This document shows, in pieces, positions 23,730 to 29,602 of a stretch of 40,138 nt of DNA. Source of the DNA: a virus; the IMG/VR virus record IMGVR_UViG_3300005577_000057, positions 1 through 40,138 of that record, one strand, 5' to 3'. Position 1 is the stretch's first letter; each line of letters opens with the position of its first letter. Position numbers and translations under genes: made by a program. Below the pieces are notes generated by a model. That model did no database searches. It was not told the DNA's origin and worked only from the letters and a program-made list of their open reading frames with translations.

Positions 23730-24097
23730 GCACGTGCCCCGAAGAACGAGTCGAGGGGGTGGCGGTTGATCAGGGCGCTGCGGACCTCACGCTCGGACGC
23801 CGCGCTGGGCTTCACCGCCTTCGGCAGGACCTGCTCCGGCGCCGGGACTTCGGCGGGCGCGACCTTCCTGGAAATCCGCTTCGCTCGCTCCCTTGTCGAT
23901 CTTCCATCGCGGCCTGCTTCGCCTTTCGGGGTCAAGCTGTACGACACGGGGAAGCTCTCGACGCGGTCGTAGGCAATCAGGGCATGCACTGCCGAGTGCA
24001 CCTCTGCCTTGGTCAAACCCGTGGCCTTGACGATCTCGTCGATGGTCATGGACTTCCCACCAACAAGCACTGCTCGAACCAACTTTGCTTTGCTCAC
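23726..24097 (-). CDS. Winged-helix protein, 123 aa
   Basis: 123 aa from a GTG at 24097 with an AAGGAG ribosome site six bases upstream; the longer open frame is in another gene's shadow. SMTIDEIVKATGLTKAEVHS is a helix-turn-helix, and the wing region SFPVSYSLTPKGEAGRDGRS follows. The C-terminal half is basic and Pro-rich (RISRKVAPAEVPAPEQ). The layout resembles the 156-aa winged-helix protein at 21233-21703, so the two may be distant paralogues. Probable DNA-binding regulator or replication accessory. Confidence 0.62.
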   Translation of the reverse strand: MSKAKLVRAVLVGGKSMTIDEIVKATGLTKAEVHSAVHALIAYDRVESFPVSYSLTPKGEAGRDGRSTRERAKRISRKVAPAEVPAPEQVLPKAVKPSAASEREVRSALINRHPLDSFFGARA

Positions 24098-24306
24098 GAT
24101 GCGCTCCTTGCTGCATAGGCCCACACGCTCGTGGGCGAGTTGATGAGGGCCCACTGCACGATCGGCAGGGTGGGCATGGCATTGGCTGCGGCGCGGCGAT
24201 CCTTGGCCTGCTGGCGGATGCGCGCGCCGTTCTTGGCCTGGTAGCGGGCCTTGGCGTCTGCTTGGGATGCGGTCAGCGGTGCGCCGGGGGCGCTGGTGCG
24301 GCTCAT
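24094..24306 (-). CDS. Hypothetical protein, 70 aa
   Basis: 70 aa from the ATG at 24306, overlapping the P-like gene's stop and, at its own stop, the winged-helix start. The first half is basic and disordered (SQADAKARYQAKNGARIRQQ), and the second half is hydrophobic (LPIVQWALINSPTSVWAYAA). A small nucleic-acid-binding protein is possible. No family recognised. Confidence 0.55.
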   Translation of the reverse strand: MSRTSAPGAPLTASQADAKARYQAKNGARIRQQAKDRRAAANAMPTLPIVQWALINSPTSVWAYAARSAS

Positions 24307-24911
24307 GCGGCACCAGCGATCGCGGGCAGAAAGCTCTCGGCGCGCAGCTGCGCCAGGCGTTCGCGGACATCGGCCGGCGGCGGCCCCACCTTCGCGTTGT
24401 GCTCGATGCGCACGGCAGGCGCTGGCACGTCGCCCCAGCCTGCCTCGATCTCGCGCTGCAGCGTGTAGCCCCAGCGCGAGCGGCAGGCCTTGTAGTCGCC
24501 GGCGCGGACCTCCATCGACATCGTGCAGGCGGCGCGCCACACCGCGGGGTGCGACCAGCTGCCCACCTGGCCGGCATCGCGCTGGCGCAGGCAGTCGCCG
24601 GCCTCGTGGAAGGCGACCTCGTGGTCGAGGCACGGCCGGCACAGCCGCAGGAACTCGCCCAGCGTCGGCGCGAACACACGGGTGCGGCAGGCGGCCAAGC
24701 CGCGCTCGATCTCTGCCGCTTGGAAGCCGGCCAAGCCCTCGCACCACTCGCCTTGCACGACGGCGGGCGGCACGCCGGCGTAGAGGTCAGCCATCTTGGC
24801 GCCGAGCTGGCCGCTCAGCCGCTCGAAGATCCGAGCGACCCAGCGCTGCGGAAGTGCCTCAGCCGACAACGTGGGCTTCGACGTCGATAGTGCGTTCATC
24901 GCGCTCTGCAT
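24303..24911 (-). CDS. Lambda P-like replicative helicase loader
   Basis: 202 aa from the ATG at 24911 (GGAG seven bases upstream), overlapping the 3' end of the initiator gene by 53 bp. The pattern RWVARIFERLSGQLGAKMAD, then VQGEWCEGLAGFQAAEIERG, then FAPTLGEFLRLCRP matches the replication protein P family, which recruits the host DnaB helicase to the initiator at the origin. It is directly downstream of an O-like gene, the classic O-P pair. Confidence 0.78.
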   Translation of the reverse strand: MQSAMNALSTSKPTLSAEALPQRWVARIFERLSGQLGAKMADLYAGVPPAVVQGEWCEGLAGFQAAEIERGLAACRTRVFAPTLGEFLRLCRPCLDHEVAFHEAGDCLRQRDAGQVGSWSHPAVWRAACTMSMEVRAGDYKACRSRWGYTLQREIEAGWGDVPAPAVRIEHNAKVGPPPADVRERLAQLRAESFLPAIAGAA

Positions 24912-25677
24912 GGTGGTCTCCGGTGTTGGTCAAGCCGGCCAAGGTGGCGGCACGGCGGTCGTGGGTGGTCGTGGATGCGGTGGGGCGGCGCTGTCCAGCA
25001 GCGCGCAGGCAGAGGGCCTTGAGGTACTCGGCGGCGTCGGCAGGCCTTGCGACGCACGTCGTCCGGACGGCTTCGATGACGATCTCGTCGCCGTAGTCCT
25101 TGCAGAGCTTTCCGACGAACGAGCCGCACTGGGCCTTCGGCATTCCCTGCTCAGCAAGAAGCGACTTCCCGGTCGACCAGAGCTCGGCCTTGGTCATCTC
25201 GGTGGGCGAAGCGACGGCCTCGCCGTCCGTACCGCTAGGTACGGAATTACTCTTCTCTTCTCTTTCTCTAGCTAACGCAGGACTAACGCTAGGTGCGTTA
25301 GGTGATTGCTCGTTCCTCTTGGACTGAGCGTTAGCGGCTGTGTGGTTTGCGACGCGTTTCGCTGTCTGGCAGCGTTTCTTGGCAGATGCGCCGTTGTGCT
25401 CGTCGAACTTGACGATCGTGATGCCGTCGGCGTGATCCTCGATCCAGCCGATGCTGACCAGAGCGGCGGCGAAGCCGGTGATGCCGGTCTTGCGGTCGAT
25501 CTGGCGCAGCGTGAGGCCGGGCATGGTGCCGTCCTCGCTGTGCTGGTCTGCAGTCGCCCACAGCCAGTACAGGCCGCCCACCACTGCGGCTTCGCTGGTG
25601 TCGGTGGCGTCGACGAGCGCGCCGATCCGTGGGTCGTCCCACAGATTGCCGCGCATCTTGATCCAGTCGCCGGCCAT
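24859..25677 (-). CDS. Lambda O-like replication initiator
   Basis: 272 aa from the ATG at 25677, which overlaps the upstream TAA stop. The first 110 residues look like a winged-helix origin-binding domain: DWIKMRGNLWDDPRIGALVD, VGGLYWLWATADQHSEDGTM, then ITIVKFDEHNG. A low-complexity middle (NAQSKRNEQSPNAPSVSPAL, residues about 115-160) encodes the iteron cluster at 25272-25334. The C-terminal domain (EMTKAELWSTGKSLLAEQGM, KLCKDYGDEIVIEAVRTT) would contact the P-like loader. As in lambda, the origin probably lies inside this gene. Confidence 0.8.
   Translation of the reverse strand: MAGDWIKMRGNLWDDPRIGALVDATDTSEAAVVGGLYWLWATADQHSEDGTMPGLTLRQIDRKTGITGFAAALVSIGWIEDHADGITIVKFDEHNGASAKKRCQTAKRVANHTAANAQSKRNEQSPNAPSVSPALAREREEKSNSVPSGTDGEAVASPTEMTKAELWSTGKSLLAEQGMPKAQCGSFVGKLCKDYGDEIVIEAVRTTCVARPADAAEYLKALCLRAAGQRRPTASTTTHDRRAATLAGLTNTGDHHAERDERTIDVEAHVVG
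25231..25334. other. Candidate replication origin (iterons inside the initiator gene)
   Basis: Four copies of CTAACGC or its complement lie at 25272-25278, 25283-25289, 25295-25301 and 25328-25334. Their centres are about 11, 12 and 33 bp apart, close to whole helical turns. The middle two form an inverted repeat CTAACGC-TAGGT-GCGTTAG. A T/C-only A+T-richer stretch (25248-25269) lies alongside and could be the unwinding region. The site falls in the linker-coding part of the O-like gene, as in lambda. Confidence 0.65.
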
Positions 25678-25916
25678 TACGCCGCCTTGAGGCCGCTGAT
25701 CACGGCGAGGACCGGTCCGTTCTTCCACCGGCCGGTGCGGGAAAGCCGGACATCGCCCAGCGAGTCACGGACCACGCGGATGGCCTGCTCGTGGTCGCCG
25801 GTGCCAGCAACGAACGAGGCGAGCCGGCCATCGATGCGCGTGTAGACGCGGGTCGTGAGGCCGAACGGATTGGTCACGTCGACCAAGTTGCCAAAGCAGT
25901 CATCTGCGAGATTCAT
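25677..25916 (-). CDS. Hypothetical protein, 79 aa
   Basis: 79 aa starting MNLADDCFGNLVDVTNPFGL at the ATG at 25916; the stop overlaps the initiator start. Two halves alternate short strands and loops (TTRVYTRIDGRLASFVAGTG; SLGDVRLSRTGRWKNGPVLA). It lies directly before the replication initiator in the early operon. No family recognised. Confidence 0.6.
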   Translation of the reverse strand: MNLADDCFGNLVDVTNPFGLTTRVYTRIDGRLASFVAGTGDHEQAIRVVRDSLGDVRLSRTGRWKNGPVLAVISGLKAA

Positions 25917-25952
25917 GACTTATTCCCAGTTGAGTAACGGGTTAGTTCGGTG

Positions 25953-26147
25953 TCACTTCCGACGAAAAAGCAGCACGACGCCGCCCTTCTCTTCGGTGCG
26001 CTGGAAGCCCTCGGCGTCGCCATCAGCGACAACCTTGGAGAGGGCCTGCTCGTATGTGAGCCCGCGCTTTTCCGCGTAGGCGCGGACGTATGGCATGTCG
26101 TCCTGGGTGAACTCCAGCGACAGTTCTTCAGGGGCGGTGATGGGCAT
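25953..26147 (-). CDS. Small early protein, 64 aa
   Basis: 64 aa from the ATG at 26147, chosen for its AGGAG ribosome site 6 bases upstream; a longer open frame exists. Acidic N-terminus (MPITAPEELSLEFTQDDMPY), a helical middle (VRAYAEKRGLTYEQALSKVV) and a basic end (VVLLFRRK). The helical middle could be part of a ribbon-helix-helix-type regulator. Function unknown. Confidence 0.58.
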   Translation of the reverse strand: MPITAPEELSLEFTQDDMPYVRAYAEKRGLTYEQALSKVVADGDAEGFQRTEEKGGVVLLFRRK

Positions 26148-26193
26148 TGCGTCTCCTCGTGTAACGAACAAATGACGGTCGCGTGTCTGGCAA

Positions 26194-26379
26194 TCAGAGA
26201 GGCGCAAACGAAGAATCGGAGCCGAAGTCCTCCTCCAGCTTTTCCATGACGTAGCTGTAGAGCCAGGCGGTCATCTGCTCGCCGTGCTTCTCGGCAATGC
26301 GGGAGATGCGCTCACGGGCTTCAGGGGTGGCCGACAAATTGATGCGCTCGGTGCGAGCGTCTTTGCGGTTGGCGTACAT
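26194..26379 (-). CDS. Ribbon-helix-helix-like regulator, 61 aa
   Basis: 61 aa from the ATG at 26379. RTERINLSATPEARERISRI followed by AEKHGEQMTAWLYSYVMEKL has the strand, helix, turn and helix pattern of small CopG/Arc-type DNA-binding proteins. It is an early gene close to the switch region. It may be an auxiliary regulator of the early operon. The family assignment is by pattern only. Confidence 0.6.
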   Translation of the reverse strand: MYANRKDARTERINLSATPEARERISRIAEKHGEQMTAWLYSYVMEKLEEDFGSDSSFAPL

Positions 26380-26431
26380 GGTCGAAAAGGAGAAGTTGAT
26401 GAATGGATGGATCGAGTGCTGGGAGGCAGCC

Positions 26432-26542
26432 TCAATCGAGGTGCTCAGACGTGTCCGGCACGAATGGCGTGAACAGGCAGAGCCAGCAGAGGACGGCCAG
26501 CAGCAGCAGGCAGTCGAGGGCATAGGCGATGTGTGTGCGCAT
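26432..26542 (-). CDS. 36-aa membrane peptide
   Basis: A 36-codon frame starting MRTHIAYALDCLLLLAVLCW and continuing LCLFTPFVPDTSEHLD. Nearly the whole middle is one hydrophobic helix with a charged end. It starts seven bases after the preceding 25-aa frame. Both fit the tight operon between cro and the ribbon-helix-helix gene, but neither has an independent family match. Could be a small membrane peptide. Confidence 0.4.
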   Translation of the reverse strand: MRTHIAYALDCLLLLAVLCWLCLFTPFVPDTSEHLD

Positions 26543-26548
26543 GGCAGT

Positions 26549-26626
26549 TCAGAGCCGGCAGGCGCTGCCAATGGCGGCGATGGCCACAGCGATGGCGATC
26601 TGGAGAAGCGTGGGGTCGAGCGTCAT
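26549..26626 (-). CDS. 25-aa hydrophobic peptide
   Basis: A 25-codon frame, MTLDPTLLQIAIAVAIAAIG then SACRL, starting three bases after the Cro-like stop, with a GGAG 9 bases upstream. Nearly all of it is one hydrophobic helix. The close coupling to cro argues for translation, but the small size makes it uncertain. Confidence 0.35.
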   Translation of the reverse strand: MTLDPTLLQIAIAVAIAAIGSACRL

Positions 26627-26629
26627 GAC

Positions 26630-26905
26630 TCAGGCTCCAGCTGCAGCCGCCCGGGCGATGGCGCGACGTTGCGTCTTGATCAGCTCAGGCCAGATGGCCT
26701 GCCAGTCATCGGGGCGCAGATCGCGGCGAGAGACGAGGCCCTTGGTGGCCTGCTCGATCGACACGCAGTTCTCTGGGCTGGGACGGCGCTGGCCGTAGCC
26801 GTGCTGCCATTGGCGAATCTGGGCGTCACTCTTGGCACCGATCCGCTCACGCAGTTCGGCAACGGACATAGCGCCAGGGAGGGAAAGGTACTCATGGAGG
26901 TTCAT
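26630..26905 (-). CDS. Cro/YdaS-like regulator
   Basis: 91 aa starting MNLHEYLSLPGAMSVAELRE at the ATG at 26905. The pattern SVAELRERIGAKSDAQIRQW, then GQRRPSPENCVSIEQATKG, matches the Cro/YdaS class of small helix-turn-helix phage regulators. It ends with RRDLRPDDWQAIWPELI. It is the first gene of the left operon and divergent from the repressor, the cro position. The ATG lies only eight bases after the proposed -10 box, so the mRNA may have little or no leader. Confidence 0.82.
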   Translation of the reverse strand: MNLHEYLSLPGAMSVAELRERIGAKSDAQIRQWQHGYGQRRPSPENCVSIEQATKGLVSRRDLRPDDWQAIWPELIKTQRRAIARAAAAGA

Positions 26906-26913
26906 GAGTACAG

Positions 26914-26942
26914 ATTCTGTAGCAAAAGCTACGTCACGTCAA
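26914..26942 (-). promoter_or_regulatory. Left early promoter (drives the Cro-like operon)
   Basis: On the minus strand TTGACG (26937-26942), a 17-bp spacer, and CAGAAT (26914-26919). The spacer contains operator O1. Sigma-70 type; five of six and four of six consensus matches. Confidence 0.72.
26920..26931. promoter_or_regulatory. Repressor operator O1
   Basis: Perfect palindrome TAGC-AAAA-GCTA apart from the central A-tract (read TAGCTTTTGCTA on the other strand), extended to GTAGCAAAAGCTAC. It fills most of the spacer of the left early promoter, so a bound repressor or Cro would block RNA polymerase. Confidence 0.75.
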
Positions 26943-26954
26943 TAGCTTTTGCTA
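26943..26954. promoter_or_regulatory. Repressor operator O2
   Basis: TAGCTTTTGCTA, the same palindrome as O1, centred 23 bp from it, directly beside the -35 box of the left promoter and over the -35 region of the repressor's own promoter. It suggests cooperative binding with O1 and control of the repressor gene. Confidence 0.75.
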
Positions 26955-26964
26955 GCGTAGCGCC

Positions 26965-26973
26965 TGCTAATGT
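26965..26973 (+). promoter_or_regulatory. Repressor promoter with extended -10, leaderless start
   Basis: TG-C-TAATGT is an extended -10 box, and the repressor ATG begins six bases later at 26980. No ribosome site is present, so the transcript probably starts at or next to the AUG, as with lambda cI from PRM. Confidence 0.55.
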
Positions 26974-26979
26974 TTCGCT

Positions 26980-27570
26980 ATGAAGAACGAAGCAGTAAAT
27001 GAGCAGCGGAGGCTGCTTCTGGAGAGCGCGGCTCGCAAGGTCGGCGGAAGAGCGGCGCTTGGTCGGCGCTTGGGCTACAAAGACGGCGCCTTCGTCGGCC
27101 AGATGATTTCAGGCCATCGGCCGATCACCGAGAAGACTATTGAAGCTGTACAGAGCCTGACGGAATTGCGCGGGTGGTTCGACAAGACGCCAGATCGTGA
27201 CGCAGTTCACAAGGCTCTAGGGGTAACTGTTAGCAACAGTGAATCCAAAGACGCTGATACTAAAAGCGTACTTTCGGAAATTCCAATTGCAATGCCCTAC
27301 TCCTCTGACAACCTTCGCTCCGCCATCCTGCTTCTGGGAAGCTTAATTGCAGCCCTCGACGATCGCAGTCGTAAAGTATTAGGTCTCTTGCTCGCAGATT
27401 TGACTGTTGCGCCTGACGATGCTCATGACGTAGCAAGCAAGGCTGCGGCACTGGCAAGCACACAGAGACCTGTAACAACAAATCGACGGCTAAATCAAGC
27501 CCTCACCCGACCAGACGCGCCTGAGACTGGCAACTCACCTTTGTTCGGCATATCAGGTTTGCCGCGATGA
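26980..27570 (+). CDS. CI-like repressor without peptidase domain
   Basis: 196 aa. Residues about 8-70 form a helix-turn-helix domain: LLLESAARKVGGRAALGRRL, GYKDGAFVGQMISGHRPITE, KTIEAVQSL. The remainder (RSAILLLGSLIAALDDRSRK, VLGLLLADL) is helical and may be a dimerisation part. No S24 peptidase Ser/Lys dyad or Ala-Gly cleavage site is visible, so RecA-triggered self-cleavage is unlikely and induction may use an antirepressor. It is divergent from the Cro-like gene, and the four TAGC-AAAA-GCTA palindromes nearby are its probable operators. The base composition is lower in GC than the structural genes. Confidence 0.75.
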   Translation: MKNEAVNEQRRLLLESAARKVGGRAALGRRLGYKDGAFVGQMISGHRPITEKTIEAVQSLTELRGWFDKTPDRDAVHKALGVTVSNSESKDADTKSVLSEIPIAMPYSSDNLRSAILLLGSLIAALDDRSRKVLGLLLADLTVAPDDAHDVASKAAALASTQRPVTTNRRLNQALTRPDAPETGNSPLFGISGLPR

Positions 27571-27995
27571 AAGCGTTTTTCCTAGCAGCCTTGATTATCG
27601 GTGCGGGGCCCGCGAGCTCAGCTGAATGGAAAATGATTACATCCTCTAGTTCTGAAGATGGTAATCGCACCTATATCGAGGCCGATGAGGACTCAGTGAG
27701 AGAAAGGCCTCCGTACCGACAAGCATGGATACGATACTCATACCTCAAACCAAAAAAGAATGAGACTGACGGTAAGCCCTACCGATCTACGGCAGCGCTT
27801 ACTTTGTTTGATTGCAAGAATGAAGAGCTGACGGATTTGGCGACGCTCGACTATTCGTCGATGTTTGGCGCTGGAGAAGCAAGGCACTCCACAACTACGC
27901 CACGAGCTCTAGCTGTTCGCAATCTACGGCCCGTTGTCCCCGATAGCGTTGGCGAAAACATCCTGCAGTGGGCGTGTACCCGCCAACCTAAGTAG
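27567..27995 (+). CDS. Exported protein in the repressor operon (lysogenic-conversion candidate)
   Basis: 142 aa. An N-terminal signal peptide (MKAFFLAALIIGAGPASSA, likely cut before EWK) is followed by a domain with EWKMITSSSSEDGNRTYIEA and two Cys (FDCKNEEL and WACTRQPK). The layout recalls the surface-adhesin E-like domain common in Betaproteobacterial exported proteins; this is a tentative resemblance. The start overlaps the repressor stop (ATGA), and a terminator follows, so it is expressed from the repressor promoter in lysogens. A role in superinfection exclusion or host surface change is plausible. Confidence 0.65.
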   Translation: MKAFFLAALIIGAGPASSAEWKMITSSSSEDGNRTYIEADEDSVRERPPYRQAWIRYSYLKPKKNETDGKPYRSTAALTLFDCKNEELTDLATLDYSSMFGAGEARHSTTTPRALAVRNLRPVVPDSVGENILQWACTRQPK

Positions 27996-28012
27996 GCTTC
28001 CGTGCCTTCGCA

Positions 28013-28036
28013 GACCGCCCTAGAGGCGGTTTTTTT
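28013..28036 (+). terminator. Intrinsic terminator of the repressor operon
   Basis: Stem ACCGCC / GGCGGT (28014-28019 with 28025-28030), five-base loop, then a run of T to 28036. It separates the lysogeny transcript from the right operon promoter. Confidence 0.85.
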
Positions 28037-28055
28037 ACGCGCGCTAAAAAATATG

Positions 28056-28067
28056 TAGCTTTTGCTA
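28056..28067. promoter_or_regulatory. Repressor operator O3
   Basis: TAGCTTTTGCTA, identical to O2, directly before the -35 box of the right operon promoter. Confidence 0.75.
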
Positions 28068-28096
28068 TTGCATCGTCATGTAGCTTTTGCTACAGT
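28068..28096 (+). promoter_or_regulatory. Right operon promoter
   Basis: TTGCAT (28068-28073), 17-bp spacer, TACAGT (28091-28096). Operator O4 covers the 3' end of the spacer and touches the -10 box. The arrangement mirrors the left promoter: operator, TTG, operator, CAG. Confidence 0.65.
28081..28092. promoter_or_regulatory. Repressor operator O4
   Basis: TAGCTTTTGCTA in the context GTAGCTTTTGCTACAG, which is the exact 16-base sequence also found at O1 on the minus strand. Centred 25 bp from O3. Confidence 0.75.
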
Positions 28097-28126
28097 AGCT
28101 CCATCCCAACACAACGGATGGACACC

Positions 28127-28276
28127 ATGAAGACCTACCTGATCACCTTCGCGGATGGCTTGACCACCACCGTGAGCGCCTTCGACCGTGACGGCGCACA
28201 AGAGACTGCGATCGACCACATGGAAGACGCAGGCATCGCCCACTCGGCCATCCGTTCCATTCGGGTGCTGGCATGA
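28127..28276 (+). CDS. Small early protein, 49 aa
   Basis: 49 aa, MKTYLITFADGLTTTVSAFD at the start, then DGAQETAIDHMEDAGIAHSA. Strand-turn-strand followed by a helix. It is the first gene of the right operon, about 30 bases after the -10 box, and overlaps the next start as ATGA. Function unknown. Confidence 0.6.
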   Translation: MKTYLITFADGLTTTVSAFDRDGAQETAIDHMEDAGIAHSAIRSIRVLA

Positions 28277-28431
28277 ACCGCCGTGTGGGCCACATGGCCG
28301 AGAACAGCCGGATCGACCGCCGCAGCGATGAGCTGGTGGAGCGCGAGGGCATGAAGCTGACCCTGGCGCTGTACCTCCTGTGCCTGCTCTGCGTGGCGTG
28401 CTTCGTCAAGTTCGTGCAGGTGACCGCATGA
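28273..28431 (+). CDS. Small membrane protein, 52 aa
   Basis: 52 aa with a charged N-terminal half (HMAENSRIDRRSDELVEREG) and one transmembrane helix (LTLALYLLCLLCVACFVKFV). Overlaps both neighbours in ATGA form, supporting translation. Function unknown. Confidence 0.58.
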   Translation: MNRRVGHMAENSRIDRRSDELVEREGMKLTLALYLLCLLCVACFVKFVQVTA

Positions 28432-29045
28432 GCACGCCGCTGTACCACTCCACGCCGCGCACGCCGGTGGCCGCCTCCCCGCAGGTAGCTCCGGCCGACG
28501 CTGTTGCGGAAGCCTTGGACGCCCTTGAGCGTCGGAATTGGGGCACTGCACAAGGGCTGGTCGCCGCAAAGCTGGTCGCCGAACTGCGCGCGACTCTCGC
28601 CATCGGCCCGGTAGTCCCGGCCCTAAAACCTGGAACTCCTGGCCCGTGGCGAGTTTCGGCCGATGGCCTCCGCATCTGCACCGACTATCGCGACGAAAAC
28701 GGCAACGACCGGCCGGATAGCTACACGCGCGGAGGACATCCGAAAGTCATCGCAACACTGTCAGATGCGTCGTGGAGATCGTTTGAAGATCGGGTGGCGG
28801 ACGCCAAGGCCATCGCGGCTCTGGGTGGCGCCCCAGCAGCTCCGACACCGGCACAGCCGAGCGAGGATGCACGAGACGCGGCGCGGTATCGTCGCCTGCG
28901 CGCTCAGAACTGGCATGACTCCGACTTGTTCGTCGTCTCCGGCGGCAAGGCAAGCGTGCGGCTGGGCATCGACTGCCCATCCGGCAGCCGGCTGGATGCG
29001 GCTGTCGATGCCCTGCTATCCAAGCCGGAAGGGAGCGCATCGTGA
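28428..29045 (+). CDS. Modular early protein with VAP linker, 205 aa
   Basis: 205 aa from the ATG at 28428. It begins with a linker (MSTPLYHSTPRTPVAASPQV) and has a helical module VAEALDALERRNWGTAQGLV and AAKLVAELRATLA. A close relative of that module occurs in the 550-aa protein at 31132 (DAFERQERGTVQAHVAAKLV). A second module begins at TPGPWRVSADGLRICTDYRD and a third at DARDAARYRRLRAQNWHDSD (the latter of a type frequent in phage small proteins). Probably a mosaic of interchangeable modules. Function unknown. Confidence 0.62.
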   Translation: MSTPLYHSTPRTPVAASPQVAPADAVAEALDALERRNWGTAQGLVAAKLVAELRATLAIGPVVPALKPGTPGPWRVSADGLRICTDYRDENGNDRPDSYTRGGHPKVIATLSDASWRSFEDRVADAKAIAALGGAPAAPTPAQPSEDARDAARYRRLRAQNWHDSDLFVVSGGKASVRLGIDCPSGSRLDAAVDALLSKPEGSAS

Positions 29046-29275
29046 GCGCCGTCTACGCCACCAAGCCAGCCACGGCCAACGACCTGGCCGAAGCGCTGAT
29101 GACGCTGATCGATCAGGAGCTCGGCGGCATGTCGGCCGCTTGCCGGGATCGCCTGGACACCGCCATCGACGCCCTGCAGACGTCGGCCTTCGGTGAGGGC
29201 ATCGATCACGAGCGCGATCGCATCGTGCGGTCCATTCGTGGCCTTGCAACCGGCATCAGCCTGGGGGTCGCATGA
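29042..29275 (+). CDS. Hypothetical protein, 77 aa
   Basis: 77 aa from a GTG overlapping the previous stop (GTGA). Mostly helical: ANDLAEALMTLIDQELGGMS and CRDRLDTAIDALQTSAFGEG. It overlaps the next gene by 4 bp. Function unknown. Confidence 0.55.
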   Translation: MSAVYATKPATANDLAEALMTLIDQELGGMSAACRDRLDTAIDALQTSAFGEGIDHERDRIVRSIRGLATGISLGVA

Positions 29276-29433
29276 GCCGCCCCCTCGACACCGACCTCGA
29301 CCAGCGCATAGCCGCTGCCATCAAGGCCCGTGGCCCCGTCGAGCGCGATGTGCTGCGCAGCGAGTTCGACCGCTGCTCCCTCTATGTCGTTGCCCTCGGG
29401 CTGATCGGCGCCCTCGTCATCTTTTTCCTGTGA
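29272..29433 (+). CDS. Small membrane protein, 53 aa
   Basis: 53 aa: a charged helix (LDQRIAAAIKARGPVERDVL) followed by a C-terminal transmembrane segment (SLYVVALGLIGALVIFFL). Starts in an ATGA overlap. Tail-anchored layout. Function unknown. Confidence 0.55.
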   Translation: MSRPLDTDLDQRIAAAIKARGPVERDVLRSEFDRCSLYVVALGLIGALVIFFL

Positions 29434-29440
29434 GGCCGAA

Positions 29441-29554
29441 ATGACCGCCTGGCAATACATCCGCCTGAATTACATGCTGGCCCGCCGGCAGCACAACCCG
29501 ATTGAGTCGCTGCGGATCGCCCTCAAGGCCAACGCACAACCTCTCCCCTTCTGA
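29441..29554 (+). CDS. Small basic peptide, 37 aa
   Basis: 37 aa, MTAWQYIRLNYMLARRQHNP then a short helix, basic and with no membrane segment. It follows the previous stop by seven bases. Translation is plausible but unproven, and no family is recognised. Confidence 0.45.
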   Translation: MTAWQYIRLNYMLARRQHNPIESLRIALKANAQPLPF

Positions 29555-29602
29555 ATAGGTAAGTCGGCACCTGTAACGCCGGCATTTTTCAAGGAAATCA
29601 TC

